Below are positions 24,759 through 33,676 of a stretch of 64,000 bases of DNA, in pieces. This stretch comes from Hyphomicrobiales bacterium (lineage in GTDB: Bacteria; Pseudomonadota; Alphaproteobacteria; Rhizobiales; Rhizobiaceae). The position numbers and the translations under genes were made by a program. Location of the stretch: assembly GCA_900468805.1 (NCBI GenBank), contig UEIF01000026.1, positions 42,961 to 106,960 of the forward strand, read 5' to 3'. How positions within the stretch are numbered: position 1 is the first letter of the stretch; every line of letters starts with the position of its first letter. Below the pieces are notes generated by a model. The model was not told where the DNA came from. It made no database searches and was given only the letters and a program-made list of their open reading frames with translations.

Positions 24759-25319
24759 TCAGCAGACCGGATGTCTCTTTGCGACGATGGCGGGATGGCA
24801 GAGCACCTCCGCAACAAGCTGTTCAACAGGTAGCAATGAATCTAGCCGCAAAACCGGCTTTGTCATCGTCATCAACCACTCCTCATGTGCAATGAGACTG
24901 CGACGCTCCGCCCCTGCCGTATCGTAGCTCTCCGCCCATTCCATGAATTCACGGCTTTGCGCCGCCATGTCGCCACCGGGCCTGATCCTTTCGCCATAGC
25001 GGGCCTCCTCGCGCCGGCGGATACGCTCCATACGCACCATGGGATCGATCGTCAGGAACACCACCAGGTCGTAAAGCGGCTCGAATTCCGCGCCCCATTT
25101 GATCGCCGAGCCGGAAAGCACCCAATCGGCATCGGGCAACGCCTCTTGCCTGAGCATCGCAACGCGAGCCCCGACCTCGCGCTGCATCGTGAAGGGCGGA
25201 TCGGTCGGCATCCAGAAGAAATGGTCGGTATCGAGATGACGGACATCAAGCTGTTCGGCCAGCGCCAGGCCAAGCGTGGTCGTGCCGGAACCCGAGGCTC
25301 CCGTGATATGGATACGCAT
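24759..25319 (-). CDS. P-loop nucleoside/shikimate kinase-like protein
   Basis: This 186-residue protein has Walker A GASGSGTTT (residues 7-15), then HLDTDHFFWMPTDPPF, a pattern of AAA_17/adenylate-kinase-like small-molecule kinases. WVLSGSAIKWG and a lid-like RMERIRRREEARYGERIRPGGD follow. The conserved lysine of many P-loops is replaced by Thr (GSGTTT), as is common in this subgroup. The substrate is unknown. A clear ATG is at 25319, with the phytase-like gene upstream on the same strand, 79 bp away. Confidence 0.75.
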   Translation of the reverse strand: MRIHITGASGSGTTTLGLALAEQLDVRHLDTDHFFWMPTDPPFTMQREVGARVAMLRQEALPDADWVLSGSAIKWGAEFEPLYDLVVFLTIDPMVRMERIRRREEARYGERIRPGGDMAAQSREFMEWAESYDTAGAERRSLIAHEEWLMTMTKPVLRLDSLLPVEQLVAEVLCHPAIVAKRHPVC

Positions 25320-25398
25320 GATACGCTCTCTTAAGGGGTAATATTCGCGAAGGAATGGACCGGATAGCGCAGAGTTATGACAGCCGTTCGACGGCCGC

Positions 25399-26397
25399 TC
25401 AATCGACCAGTCGGAACTCCAGCATCAGATTTCTCTGCAGGATGGAGTGATTGTCGTCCGACACCAGGATGACATGCGTCGTGCCATCGGCGGCCTGGAA
25501 GGTATCGATCCCTTCCATATTGTCGATATTATAATTGAAATTACCCTCAACGAGCAGCTCGCCGTTCACGATGGCGCCGGGCTTGATATCTGCTCCCTTG
25601 ATGCGGCGAATGCGCATGCCGATACCTTCGGCCATATTGAAGCGCCGCTCCAACAGAAGCAGGTCTCCGCCCGGCAGGAAGGCACCGTCGGTCACATCGA
25701 AGCTGCCATCCTTCTCGACCGCGAACTGCCCCTTCAGCGGCCCGTCCAGAATAGCCGCAAGCCGGTTGCCATCCTCGTCGAGGCTGCGCTCCGTCACAAT
25801 CACGGGCGCGCCTTTCAATGGGCTCGAGGCGGAGGCTACGACAACGGTTTCAATGCCACGGTTTGCCCGCATCTCGTCCCGGGGAATGAGGATCCCGACC
25901 GTCGATAAGGATCGCGAGTCGAGAAAGCCGGGGTCCGGATAGATGTCGACGCGATGGTCCTGCTCGAAGGAAACAAGAATCCGGTCGCCATCCAGTGCGA
26001 GGCCTTCGGCATCCATCGGCCCCTTGCCCTCATAGGTCCGGCCGACGCGATTCCTCATCGCCGTGATCTCGACGCCGGAAAGGCCCGACAGCCTGCCCTT
26101 GGCATCGCGTTCGATGCTGCCGGTCAGCCAGTGCCCGGTATCGAGAACGCCGACGAAACTCTTGCCGTCAGGACGCATGCGGATGGAGGAAAGCGAGCCG
26201 AAGAGGGAATTGCTCGACACCATCTCCAGCCCGCCGATAAATTCCAAAGGGCCGAAGCGGGTTTCGTCGCGACCGATATGGAAATCAGAAATCTTGCGGC
26301 TGATGATCTTCGCAGGCTCGCCCGCATAAGCGCCGGACAACCCCGTCGCGAGGGCAAGGACGACCAGAGCCGCGCGAGACAGATTTTCAAACGCCAT
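25399..26397 (-). CDS. Esterase-like activity of phytase family protein, secreted
   Basis: This 332-residue precursor has a signal peptide (about residues 1-25, ending SGAYAGEP) and a beta-propeller-like body of the PF13449 type: GGLEMVSSN, SIRMRPDGKSFVGVLDTGHW, GPMDAEGLALDGDRILVSFEQDHRV, and DNMEGIDTF near the end with conserved Asp/Glu positions. Family members are called phytase-like esterases, but activity is rarely shown. It lies 24 bp after cobT on the same strand. A short GCCGT/ACGGC hairpin (25382-25394) follows the stop. The link to cobalamin is positional only. Confidence 0.82.
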   Translation of the reverse strand: MAFENLSRAALVVLALATGLSGAYAGEPAKIISRKISDFHIGRDETRFGPLEFIGGLEMVSSNSLFGSLSSIRMRPDGKSFVGVLDTGHWLTGSIERDAKGRLSGLSGVEITAMRNRVGRTYEGKGPMDAEGLALDGDRILVSFEQDHRVDIYPDPGFLDSRSLSTVGILIPRDEMRANRGIETVVVASASSPLKGAPVIVTERSLDEDGNRLAAILDGPLKGQFAVEKDGSFDVTDGAFLPGGDLLLLERRFNMAEGIGMRIRRIKGADIKPGAIVNGELLVEGNFNYNIDNMEGIDTFQAADGTTHVILVSDDNHSILQRNLMLEFRLVD

Positions 26398-26421
26398 GCG
26401 GAGTGTTTCCCCGAGATCGCA

Positions 26422-28323
26422 TCAGCCGGCGCGGCGCAGGCGACCACCGCGCGGCTGGGCGGCGTGATCCTCGAACAGTTCTGCAAGCTGCTCGGTCATG
26501 GCGCCGGCAAGCTCGTCCGCATCGACGATCGTCACGGCACGGCGATAGTAACGCGTCACGTCATGACCGATGCCGATTGCGAGAAGCTCGACGGGCGAGC
26601 GCGTCTCGATCTGCTCGATTACCGCACGCAGATGCCGTTCCAGATAATTACCTGGATTGACCGACAGCGTGGAATCGTCCACCGGCGCACCATCCGAAAT
26701 CATCATCAGGATGCGGCGCTGCTCGCGACGTGCGAGCAGGCGGTTATGCGCCCAGATCAGCGCCTCGCCGTCGATATTTTCCTTCAGCAGCCCCTCGCGC
26801 ATCATCAGGCCGAGATTGGGCCGTACGCGTCGCCAGGGAGCATCGGCCGACTTATAGATGATGTGTCGCAGGTCGTTGAGACGGCCCGGCGTCTGCGGCT
26901 TGCCATTGGCCAGCCAGCTTTCACGCGCCTGCCCGCCCTTCCAGGCCTTGGTCGTGAAGCCGAGAATCTCGACCTTGACGCCGCAACGCTCCAGCGTGCG
27001 CGCCAGAATATCGGCGCAGGTGGCGGCAACCGTGATCGGCCGGCCTCGCATGGAACCGGAATTGTCGATCAGAAGCGTCACAACCGTATCGCGGAACTGC
27101 GTGTCGCGCTCCATCTTGAAGGAGAGCGCCTGCGTCGGATCGATGATGATGCGCTGCAAGCGGGCCGAGTCCAGATACCCTTCCTCGAGATCGAAATCCC
27201 AGGAGCGGTTCTGCTGTGCCATCAGCTTGCGCTGCAGGCGGTTCGCAAGCCGCCCGACTGCGCCCTGGAGATGGGCCAGCTGTTTGTCGAGGAAGGCGCG
27301 CAGTCGCTCCAGTTCGGCGGCATCACACAGCTCCTCGGCCTTGATGATTTCGTCGAACTCTTCCGTATAGATGTGGTAATCGACCTTCTCGTTGAAATCG
27401 GCAAAGGGCGTGTTCGGACGACGGGTTTCACCCGGCGTCTCGGAATCGTCGTCGCCTTCTTCCATCATGTCGTCGTCGGAGATTTCGGCGCCTTCAGTTT
27501 CGCCGTCCTCCATCTGCTCGTCGGAGACTTCGCTGTCCTCGACAGGCGCCGCATCGCTGCCGGCATCCTCGTCGATCTCGTCCTCGTTCTGCTCCTCGCC
27601 ACTCGGCTGATCGTCATCGCTGGACTGATCATCGGCGTCAGGATCACTGTCGTCATCGCCATACTCCTCCGCCATTTCCATGGCCGAGAGCATGTTGCGG
27701 ATGACCTTCGAGAAAGCCTGCTGGTCGTTGATGACGCCGGAGAGATTGTTAAGCTCGCTGCCGGCCTTGTCCTCGATGAAGGAGCGCCAGAGATCGAGTA
27801 CCTTGCCGGCAGAAGCCGGCGGCTTCTGGCCGGTCAGCTTCTCGCGCACCATCATGGCGACGGCTTCGCCGATCGGCGCATCTTCCTGCCGTTCGATGCC
27901 GGTGAAATTTGCCTTGGCATATTTCTCTTCCGTCATGGAGCGCAGGTTTGCGGCCATGCCCTCCATGCGCAGCGAACCGATCGATTCGACGCGCGCCTGC
28001 TCGACGGCGTCGAAGATGATCCGCGCGTCAGAGCCCTGCGGCGCCATGGTCGAATGCACCTTCTCGTCGTGACAGGCGATGCGCAGCGCCATGGAATCGC
28101 CAAGGCCGCGCGTAACCGCCAGCTCATGCGCTGTCGGACGCTTGGAAAGCTCCGGCAGGCGGATGCGTTCGCCCGTCATGCCGGGGCGTTCATTGGCGAA
28201 AGCCACCTCGACCTGATCGTCGCCGGCGATTGCGCGTACGCAACCGGTTATCGCACGTCGCAACGGCTCGACATCGACAGGCGCGCCGGGCTTTGCTTTC
28301 GAATTGTCACCACGAGATGCCAT
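26422..28323 (-). CDS. cobT: Cobaltochelatase subunit CobT
   Basis: CobT is one of two AAA-type helper subunits that, with CobS, activates CobN to insert cobalt into hydrogenobyrinic acid a,c-diamide in aerobic B12 synthesis. The 633-residue protein has an N-terminal helical part, a strongly acidic linker (about residues 215-305, rich in Asp and Glu) and a C-terminal von Willebrand factor A domain with the MIDAS motif DNSGSMRG and MMISDGAPVDD. Length and layout match CobT of Pseudomonas denitrificans and rhizobia. cobS lies 12 bp upstream. cobN is not in this window. Confidence 0.95.
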   Translation of the reverse strand: MASRGDNSKAKPGAPVDVEPLRRAITGCVRAIAGDDQVEVAFANERPGMTGERIRLPELSKRPTAHELAVTRGLGDSMALRIACHDEKVHSTMAPQGSDARIIFDAVEQARVESIGSLRMEGMAANLRSMTEEKYAKANFTGIERQEDAPIGEAVAMMVREKLTGQKPPASAGKVLDLWRSFIEDKAGSELNNLSGVINDQQAFSKVIRNMLSAMEMAEEYGDDDSDPDADDQSSDDDQPSGEEQNEDEIDEDAGSDAAPVEDSEVSDEQMEDGETEGAEISDDDMMEEGDDDSETPGETRRPNTPFADFNEKVDYHIYTEEFDEIIKAEELCDAAELERLRAFLDKQLAHLQGAVGRLANRLQRKLMAQQNRSWDFDLEEGYLDSARLQRIIIDPTQALSFKMERDTQFRDTVVTLLIDNSGSMRGRPITVAATCADILARTLERCGVKVEILGFTTKAWKGGQARESWLANGKPQTPGRLNDLRHIIYKSADAPWRRVRPNLGLMMREGLLKENIDGEALIWAHNRLLARREQRRILMMISDGAPVDDSTLSVNPGNYLERHLRAVIEQIETRSPVELLAIGIGHDVTRYYRRAVTIVDADELAGAMTEQLAELFEDHAAQPRGGRLRRAG

Positions 28324-28335
28324 GATCGACTGGCC

Positions 28336-29328
28336 TTATGCCCCCAGCACGATGTTGGCAGCGCTTTCCTTCAGCTCCACACCAAAGGCGCGCTGATAGT
28401 GCTCGGCCACCAGCGGACGCTCAAGCTCGTCGCACTTGTTGAGGAAGGTCACTCGGAAGGCGAAGGCGAGATCACCGAAGATCTCGGCATTCTCGGCCCA
28501 GGTGATGACAGTACGCGGGCTCATGACGGTGGAAAGATCGCCGTTCATGAAGGAAGCGCGTGTGAGATCGGCAACGCGGACCATCTTGGAAACCGTATCA
28601 CGGCCTTCCTTGTCCTTGCCGAAGCTCTTCACCTTGGCAGCGACGATATTCACTTCATGGTCATGCGGCAGATAGTTCAGCGTCGAGACGATCGACCAAC
28701 GGTCCATCTGCGCCTGGTTGATCTGTTGCGTGCCGTGATAAAGGCCGGTCGTGTCACCAAGACCAATCGTGTTGGCGGTCGCAAACAGGCGGAAGGCCGG
28801 GTGAGGACGGATGACGCGGCTCTGGTCGAGCAACGTCAGGCGGCCGGAAGATTCCAGCACGCGCTGAATGACGAACATCACGTCCGGGCGGCCGGCATCA
28901 TATTCGTCGAAGACGAGCGCGACATTGTGCTGATAAGCCCAGGGCAGGATGCCGTCTTTGAATTCGGTGACCTGCAGGCCATCCTTGACGACGATCGCAT
29001 CCTTGCCGACGAGATCGATACGGCTGACATGGCTGTCGAGGTTGATGCGCACGCAAGGCCAGTTGAGGCGGGCGGCGACCTGCTCGATATGGGAAGACTT
29101 GCCCGTGCCGTGGTAGCCGGAGATCATCACGCGTCGGTTATGGGCGAAGCCAGCGAGGATCGCGAGTGTCGTCTCGCGGTCGAAGAGATAGTCGGTGTCG
29201 AGATCCGGCACATAGGCGTCGCCCTTGCTGTAGGCGGGAACGCGGATGTCGGAATCGATGCCGAAGGCCTCGCGGACCGAAACGGTGGTATCGGGCAGTT
29301 CGGAAATATCAAGTTCGATCTTGCTCAT
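28336..29328 (-). CDS. cobS: Cobaltochelatase subunit CobS (AAA ATPase)
   Basis: CobS is the AAA ATPase of the CobNST cobaltochelatase. The 330-residue protein has Walker A GYHGTGKSS, Walker B ALVFDEYDAG, the sensor-type FRLFATANTIG and RPHPAF, all typical. MSKIELDISELP at 29328 is preferred because GGAG lies 5 bp upstream; ATG 29331 is only 2 bp from it. A further in-frame ATG at 29388 is unlikely. It is cotranscribed with cobT. No B12-box riboswitch is visible upstream. Confidence 0.95.
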   Translation of the reverse strand: MSKIELDISELPDTTVSVREAFGIDSDIRVPAYSKGDAYVPDLDTDYLFDRETTLAILAGFAHNRRVMISGYHGTGKSSHIEQVAARLNWPCVRINLDSHVSRIDLVGKDAIVVKDGLQVTEFKDGILPWAYQHNVALVFDEYDAGRPDVMFVIQRVLESSGRLTLLDQSRVIRPHPAFRLFATANTIGLGDTTGLYHGTQQINQAQMDRWSIVSTLNYLPHDHEVNIVAAKVKSFGKDKEGRDTVSKMVRVADLTRASFMNGDLSTVMSPRTVITWAENAEIFGDLAFAFRVTFLNKCDELERPLVAEHYQRAFGVELKESAANIVLGA

Positions 29329-29633
29329 CATGTCTCCAAGGCGGGTGATGGCACCCGGCCATACTGTCTCAAGCCATTTCGCAACCATGACGCCGCGATA
29401 TTCCGCGCCTGTCAGGTGGGAACGTCGGCGATACTTCTCCGGGACTGAAACGAAACCTCGGCGGGATGATGACCGCTGGCGAGCATTCTAGAAAGAGTCC
29501 CGGACAAGAAATGCCGCGTCCGGAAGGTCGGCAGAGGCGATGTCGGGAAAACGCACAAATATATGCCGCGATTGCCTGCGGCCTCAGCCGATGTGGACCA
29601 TACCCGATTGAAGCTTAAGAGCAAGGACGGGAA
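29329..29633. other. Intergenic region upstream of cobS, downstream of J-domain gene
   Basis: These 305 bp should hold the cobST promoter. I searched the minus strand by eye for a cobalamin riboswitch (B12 box) and found none. A 9-bp inverted repeat TCCGGGACT (29438-29446) and AGTCCCGGA (29496-29504) flanks about 50 bp and could be an operator pair or a stem. Short frames here show no family features and no good ribosome sites. Confidence 0.6.
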
Positions 29634-30254
29634 CTAACAAAAACCGTTCTGCTTCAATAATTGATAGGCCTGGATGACGGCACGGAAACGCTCTTCCGAG
29701 CCGCGGTCGCCGCCATTCGCATCGGGGTGATGCTTCTTGACCAGTTCCTTGTACCTGCTCTTGATCTCCGCGGAGGTGGCGTTCGCGGCAAGTCCCATCG
29801 TATCGAAAGCCTTGGCTTCCAGCGATTTCAGCTTGCGGGCCTGCGGGAAACGCGGGCCGCTGCCCTTGCCGCCACTTTCCTTCACGAAGCCGAACGGATC
29901 ACGCACACGCGAATAGGCGCCGGAGCGAACCTCGGCATGCAGCGGGCTGTTCTTGGCATCCTTGTTGACGCCAACGGTCCAGGTGGGGCGATGGCCGGTG
30001 ATCGCCTCCTTCTGGTAGCGCGCGATCTCACCGTCCGACAGGCCGGAGAAATAATTGTAGCCCTTGTTGTAGTCCTTGACGTGCTCGAAGCAGAACAAGA
30101 AGAACTGACCTTCCGCATTGCGTCCCACAGGAGCGCGATGCGTGCCTTTTTTGTCGCAGCCGTCCCACTGGCAGCTTGGAGGCGCCTGCTCGGGCTCCTG
30201 CTCTCGTCTGCGGCGCGTTCGGATGCGATCGAAATATTTGGAATCAAGTCTCAT
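29634..30254 (-). CDS. J-domain protein with C-terminal DnaJ domain
   Basis: This 206-residue protein is a rhizobial DnaJ-like cochaperone. The N-terminal part has CxxxxC-type Cys pairs (CQWDGCDKKG and FLFCFEHV) that may bind a metal and a conserved HRPTWTVGVNK segment. The C-terminal 50 residues are a J domain (FDTMGLAANATSAEIKSRYKELVKKHHPDANGG) with HPD at 176-178, which stimulates Hsp70 ATPase. The start MRLDSKYF at 30254 is the family start; upstream ATGs in frame run into the bolA promoter. It is divergent from bolA across 105 bp. Confidence 0.85.
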   Translation of the reverse strand: MRLDSKYFDRIRTRRRREQEPEQAPPSCQWDGCDKKGTHRAPVGRNAEGQFFLFCFEHVKDYNKGYNYFSGLSDGEIARYQKEAITGHRPTWTVGVNKDAKNSPLHAEVRSGAYSRVRDPFGFVKESGGKGSGPRFPQARKLKSLEAKAFDTMGLAANATSAEIKSRYKELVKKHHPDANGGDRGSEERFRAVIQAYQLLKQNGFC

Positions 30255-30359
30255 GACGGCGCTAATTATGGGGCTGCTGACTGATGACAACAAGAATTGA
30301 CAAACGGGAATGTTGCTGGCTTGGTGGGAACCTTTTTCGCGAACTCAGAAGACCCGGTG

Positions 30360-30641
30360 ATGACACTCCAGACCAGCATCGAAGAGAAGCTCAAGGCGAC
30401 CTTTGCACCCGAACGTCTCTCCGTCATCAACGAGAGCCATCTGCATGCCGGCCACCAGCCGGACATCACGGGCACCGGCGAGACACATATGCGCGTTCGC
30501 ATCGTTTCTGCAAAATTCGCCGGCATGTCTCGGCTGCAGCGCCACAGGGCGATCACCGACCTATTGAAGCCCGAGCTGGACGCAGGGCTTCATGCCCTGG
30601 CCGTCGAGCCGGCAGCACCGGGCGAACCGACGCGCTGGTAA
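30360..30641 (+). CDS. bolA: BolA family protein
   Basis: BolA proteins partner with monothiol glutaredoxins and influence Fe-S/iron signalling and morphology. The 93-residue protein has the BolA fold pattern IEEKLKATFAPERLSVINESHLHAGH and then VRIVSAKFAGMSRLQRHRAITDLL with the conserved RHR helix. The start ATG 30360 gives MTLQTSIEEKL. A longer frame upstream overlaps the divergent J-domain promoter. The 3' end is followed after a few bases by a rhizobial palindromic repeat. Confidence 0.92.
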   Translation: MTLQTSIEEKLKATFAPERLSVINESHLHAGHQPDITGTGETHMRVRIVSAKFAGMSRLQRHRAITDLLKPELDAGLHALAVEPAAPGEPTRW

Positions 30642-30645
30642 CTCT

Positions 30646-30699
30646 TAAAGCATTTCCAGACGCAAAGCCGCTGCAGACTTTTGCTGGAATTGCTCTTAG
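30646..30699. repeat. Rhizobial palindromic repeat between convergent genes
   Basis: Read on the minus strand, the element begins CTAAGAGCAATTCCAGC, continues AAAAGTCTGCAGCGGCTTTGCG and ends TCTGGAAATGCTTTA. The ends AGCAATTCCAG and CTGGAAATGCT pair, making a long hairpin. This is the layout of the common rhizobial intergenic repeat with core AAAAGTGTGCAGCGGTTTTGCG. It also shares its core with the element at 6991-7039. It covers the stop codon of the DUF2938 gene and probably ends both convergent transcripts. Confidence 0.75.
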
Positions 30700-31175
30700 C
30701 GGATGATCAGCGCCGTCGCGTAGAGCCCGAAACCGAAGACAGTGTGGGCGAGCAAGTTCAGCACGCGAACCTTCGTGGGATTCGGCGTCTTAGAAGCCGC
30801 CCAGCCAAGGCCGAGACCCGGCTGCATTAGAAACCAGCCTGCGCCGACCGTGACGATGCCGAGGATCCAGGCCGGCAAAAAGGTTGGTGCGGCAAACCAG
30901 GCCGGGCCGACGAAGATCGCCAGCAGGATGCCGTAGAGAATGCCGACCGCATAGTGGCCGATCCAGCCGAGCGCCAGCTCGTTGGCATAGGGCGCGGCAT
31001 CACCGATATCGTCGTGAAAGACCTTGCCCTTGCCGAGATGCCAGAACCAGCGGCCGGCAGGCGCCCAGTTCGGCGACGGCGTCACACCGAGCTTTGCGAG
31101 CAGGATTGCCCAAATATCCATCAGGACGGTCGCCCCGATGCCGATGGCGACGGATCGCCAAATGATGTCGAACAT
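30696..31175 (-). CDS. DUF2938 family membrane protein
   Basis: This 159-residue protein has four or five membrane helices (about residues 7-27, 70-92, 98-118, 135-157) and the family features MDIWAILLAKLGVTPSPNWAPAGRWFWHLGKGKVFHDDIG near the start and GPAWFAAPTFLPAWILGIVTVGAGWFLMQPGLGLGWAAS. Function is unknown. MFDIIW at 31175 has AGGA 7 bp upstream; longer in-frame starts lack support. The stop codon lies inside the palindromic repeat. The CorC-type gene lies upstream on the same strand. Confidence 0.8.
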   Translation of the reverse strand: MFDIIWRSVAIGIGATVLMDIWAILLAKLGVTPSPNWAPAGRWFWHLGKGKVFHDDIGDAAPYANELALGWIGHYAVGILYGILLAIFVGPAWFAAPTFLPAWILGIVTVGAGWFLMQPGLGLGWAASKTPNPTKVRVLNLLAHTVFGFGLYATALIIR

Positions 31176-31235
31176 GTCAGATCCTGTGGAATGAGCCGGC
31201 ATCTGGAACTTCCATGCCGGCAATGGAGATCATAA

Positions 31236-32546
31236 TCAGGCGGGTTTCGTCTCGTCTTCCCCGGCGGGGCGGATGCGCAGCTTGGTGATGCGGTTCTTTT
31301 CCCGCTTCATGACGACGAAGCGCTTGCCGTGGAAGGTAAAGGCCTGCCGCTCTTCGGGAATGGTCATTGATTCATGGATGACGAGGCCGGCGATCGTCGT
31401 CGCCTCCTCGTCGGGCAGGTTCCAATCGAGTGCGCGGTTGAGATCGCGGATCGGCACGCCGCCATCGACGACGATGGAGCCATCGGCCTCCTGCCTCACA
31501 CCTTGCATGTCGATATCGTGCTCGTCGGAGATATCGCCGACGATCTCCTCCAGAATGTCCTCCAGCGTCACGATGCCCTGCACCTCGCCATATTCATCGA
31601 CGACGACGGCGAAATGCTGCTTGCGGCGCAGGAAGGCATTGAGCTGATCTTCGAGATTGGTGCTGTCGGGCACGAACCAGGGCTTCTGGGCGATCTTCAC
31701 GATGTCGAGCTGCTGCGCTTCCATGTTCGGTTCGGCGAGCGCCCGCAGCAGGTCCTTGGCATGTACGACGCCGATGATGTTGTCGATCGTACCGCGCCAG
31801 AGCGGCATGCGCGTATAAGGGCTTTCGAGGATGGCCCGGACCACGGATTCCGGCGGATCGTCGGCGTTAATCGCCCGCATCGCCGTACGGTGAACCATGA
31901 TGTCGGAAAGCTCGAGCTCGCCGAGATCGAGCACGCCGCCGAGGCGGTCGCGGTCGGCCTTCACCACCGAGCCTTCGCGATGCAACAGGTCGACGGCACC
32001 GCGCAGTTCCTCATGAGCCGACAGCATCGAAACTTCGCGCGACAGGGTGATGCCGAAGAGACCGAGGATCCGGCGTACGATTGCGTTGATGAAGGAGGAA
32101 AGCGGTCCGACAACGGCGACGAAGAGCCGGGTCGGTATTGCAACATTGAGCGCAAAACGCTCAGGCGTGGAGATCGCCCAGCTCTTCGGCAGAACCTCCG
32201 CGAAGATGACGAGGATGATGGTCATGGCAAGTGTTGCCAGCGCCACACCGGAATTGCCGAAGATCCCCAGAAATATGCTTGTCGCCAGCGACGAGGATAG
32301 AATGTTGGCGAGATTGTTGCCGATCAGCAGCGCACCGATCAGCCGGTCGCGGCGCTCGATGAGGATTCGCACAAGACCGGCGCGTTCGTCGCCATTGGCT
32401 TCCAGCGTATGGATGCGGCTTCTCGAAACAGCGGTCAGCGCGGTTTCGGACCCCGAAAAGAAGGCAGACATCAGCACTAGGGCCACGATCGAAACGATCT
32501 CCGGCCAGTAGACCGATAAAAACGCCAGAGTGCCTTCGACTGTCAT
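31236..32546 (-). CDS. HlyC/CorC family transporter (CNNM and CBS domains)
   Basis: This 436-residue protein has an N-terminal DUF21/CNNM membrane domain (about residues 10-185, with the conserved SGSETALTAVSRSRI and LIGNNLANILSSSLAT), a CBS pair (about 205-335, DIMVHRTAM, GVVHAKDLL and VVVDEYGEVQGIVTLEDILEEIVGDI), and a C-terminal CorC_HlyC domain. Relatives take part in Mg/Co export or resistance; the old haemolysin label is not reliable. Its first base overlaps the aroB stop by one (32546), so it is read in line with aroK-aroB. Confidence 0.88.
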   Translation of the reverse strand: MTVEGTLAFLSVYWPEIVSIVALVLMSAFFSGSETALTAVSRSRIHTLEANGDERAGLVRILIERRDRLIGALLIGNNLANILSSSLATSIFLGIFGNSGVALATLAMTIILVIFAEVLPKSWAISTPERFALNVAIPTRLFVAVVGPLSSFINAIVRRILGLFGITLSREVSMLSAHEELRGAVDLLHREGSVVKADRDRLGGVLDLGELELSDIMVHRTAMRAINADDPPESVVRAILESPYTRMPLWRGTIDNIIGVVHAKDLLRALAEPNMEAQQLDIVKIAQKPWFVPDSTNLEDQLNAFLRRKQHFAVVVDEYGEVQGIVTLEDILEEIVGDISDEHDIDMQGVRQEADGSIVVDGGVPIRDLNRALDWNLPDEEATTIAGLVIHESMTIPEERQAFTFHGKRFVVMKREKNRITKLRIRPAGEDETKPA

Positions 32547-33676
32547 CAGGGATGCTTTTCCTTGAGAAAGCTGATCACTTCGGAAGCCGGCACGTCGTCC
32601 GCGACGAAGGACTGGCCGATGCCGCGCGTCAGAATGAAGGTGAGCTTGCCGCCCTTGACCTTCTTGTCCTGCGCGATCGCATCCATCAGCACCTCCGCCG
32701 GCGGCAGAGTGCCCGGAATTTCCGACACACGGGTCGGCAGGCCGACCGCCCTCAGATGCGCCTCGACACGGCGGGCGTCATCGGGGCTTGCAAGGTTCAT
32801 GCGCGCCGAAAATTCATGCGCCAGCACCATGCCGATCGAAACGCCTTCGCCATGGACCAGGCGGCTGCTGTCATAGGCGGTCGCAGCTTCCAGCGCATGG
32901 CCGAACGTATGGCCGAGATTGAGCAGCGCCCGCTGGCCGTTTTCCCGCTCGTCGGCGACGACGACATCCGCCTTGGCCTGACAGCTAGTTGCAATTGCCT
33001 CGATGCGGGCCGAACCGCCTGCAAAGACCGCCTGCCAGTTGTTCTCCAGCCAGGCGAAGAAATCCGGCTTGTCGATCAGTCCGTATTTCGCGACTTCGGC
33101 ATAGCCGGCGCGAAATTCGCGCTTGCTCAGAGAATTCAAAACATCCGTATCGGCGAGCACGAGATCCGGCTGATGGAAAACGCCGATGAGGTTCTTGCCG
33201 TGGCGGCTGTTGATGCCGGTCTTGCCGCCGACGGAGGAATCCACCTGGGCGAGCAGCGAGGTCGGCACCTGCACGAAGCGCACCCCGCGCCTGATGATGC
33301 CGGCCGCAAAACCCGAGAGGTCGCCGATGACGCCACCGCCGAGGGCGATGACATAATCATTGCGTTCGACGCGGGCCTCGAGAACCTTGTCGCAGACATT
33401 GATCAGATGTTCGAAACTCTTGGTCTTCTCGCCGGCCGGCAAGACAACCTCTGCCGAGGCGATGCCCGCGGCATCCAGGCTTGCCTTCAATGCGTCAAGA
33501 TAAAGCGGCGCCACATGTTCGTCGGTGATGATGGCCGCCTTACGGCCCTTGAGCCGCGAAGCGATCTCGCCGCCGGCGCTGGCGATCAGGCCCGGCCCGA
33601 TCAGGATATCATAGGCCCGCTCGCCAAGCGGCACATGGACCTTGCGGACGGCGGAAGCGGGAGTGATCGCGTTCAT
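32546..33676 (-). CDS. aroB: 3-dehydroquinate synthase
   Basis: AroB turns DAHP into 3-dehydroquinate, the second step of the shikimate pathway, using NAD and a metal. The 376-residue protein has VIALGGGVIGDLSGFAAGI, RGVRFVQVPTSLLAQVDSSVGGKTGIN, and metal ligands in LLNLGHTFGHALE and VHGEGVSIGM. The start overlaps the aroK stop by 4 bp and the end overlaps the CorC-type start by 1 bp, a tight operon. Assignment is secure. Confidence 0.97.
   Translation of the reverse strand: MNAITPASAVRKVHVPLGERAYDILIGPGLIASAGGEIASRLKGRKAAIITDEHVAPLYLDALKASLDAAGIASAEVVLPAGEKTKSFEHLINVCDKVLEARVERNDYVIALGGGVIGDLSGFAAGIIRRGVRFVQVPTSLLAQVDSSVGGKTGINSRHGKNLIGVFHQPDLVLADTDVLNSLSKREFRAGYAEVAKYGLIDKPDFFAWLENNWQAVFAGGSARIEAIATSCQAKADVVVADERENGQRALLNLGHTFGHALEAATAYDSSRLVHGEGVSIGMVLAHEFSARMNLASPDDARRVEAHLRAVGLPTRVSEIPGTLPPAEVLMDAIAQDKKVKGGKLTFILTRGIGQSFVADDVPASEVISFLKEKHP

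Noticed and set aside
25954..29448. 1164-codon open frame on the plus strand
   Set aside because: It runs antisense to the phytase-like gene, cobT and cobS, whose sequences match known families. GC-rich codon bias leaves the opposite frame open.
29412..29624. 70-codon minus-strand frame in the cobS upstream gap
   Set aside because: No ribosome site, no hydrophobic or family pattern, and it lies where the promoter must be.
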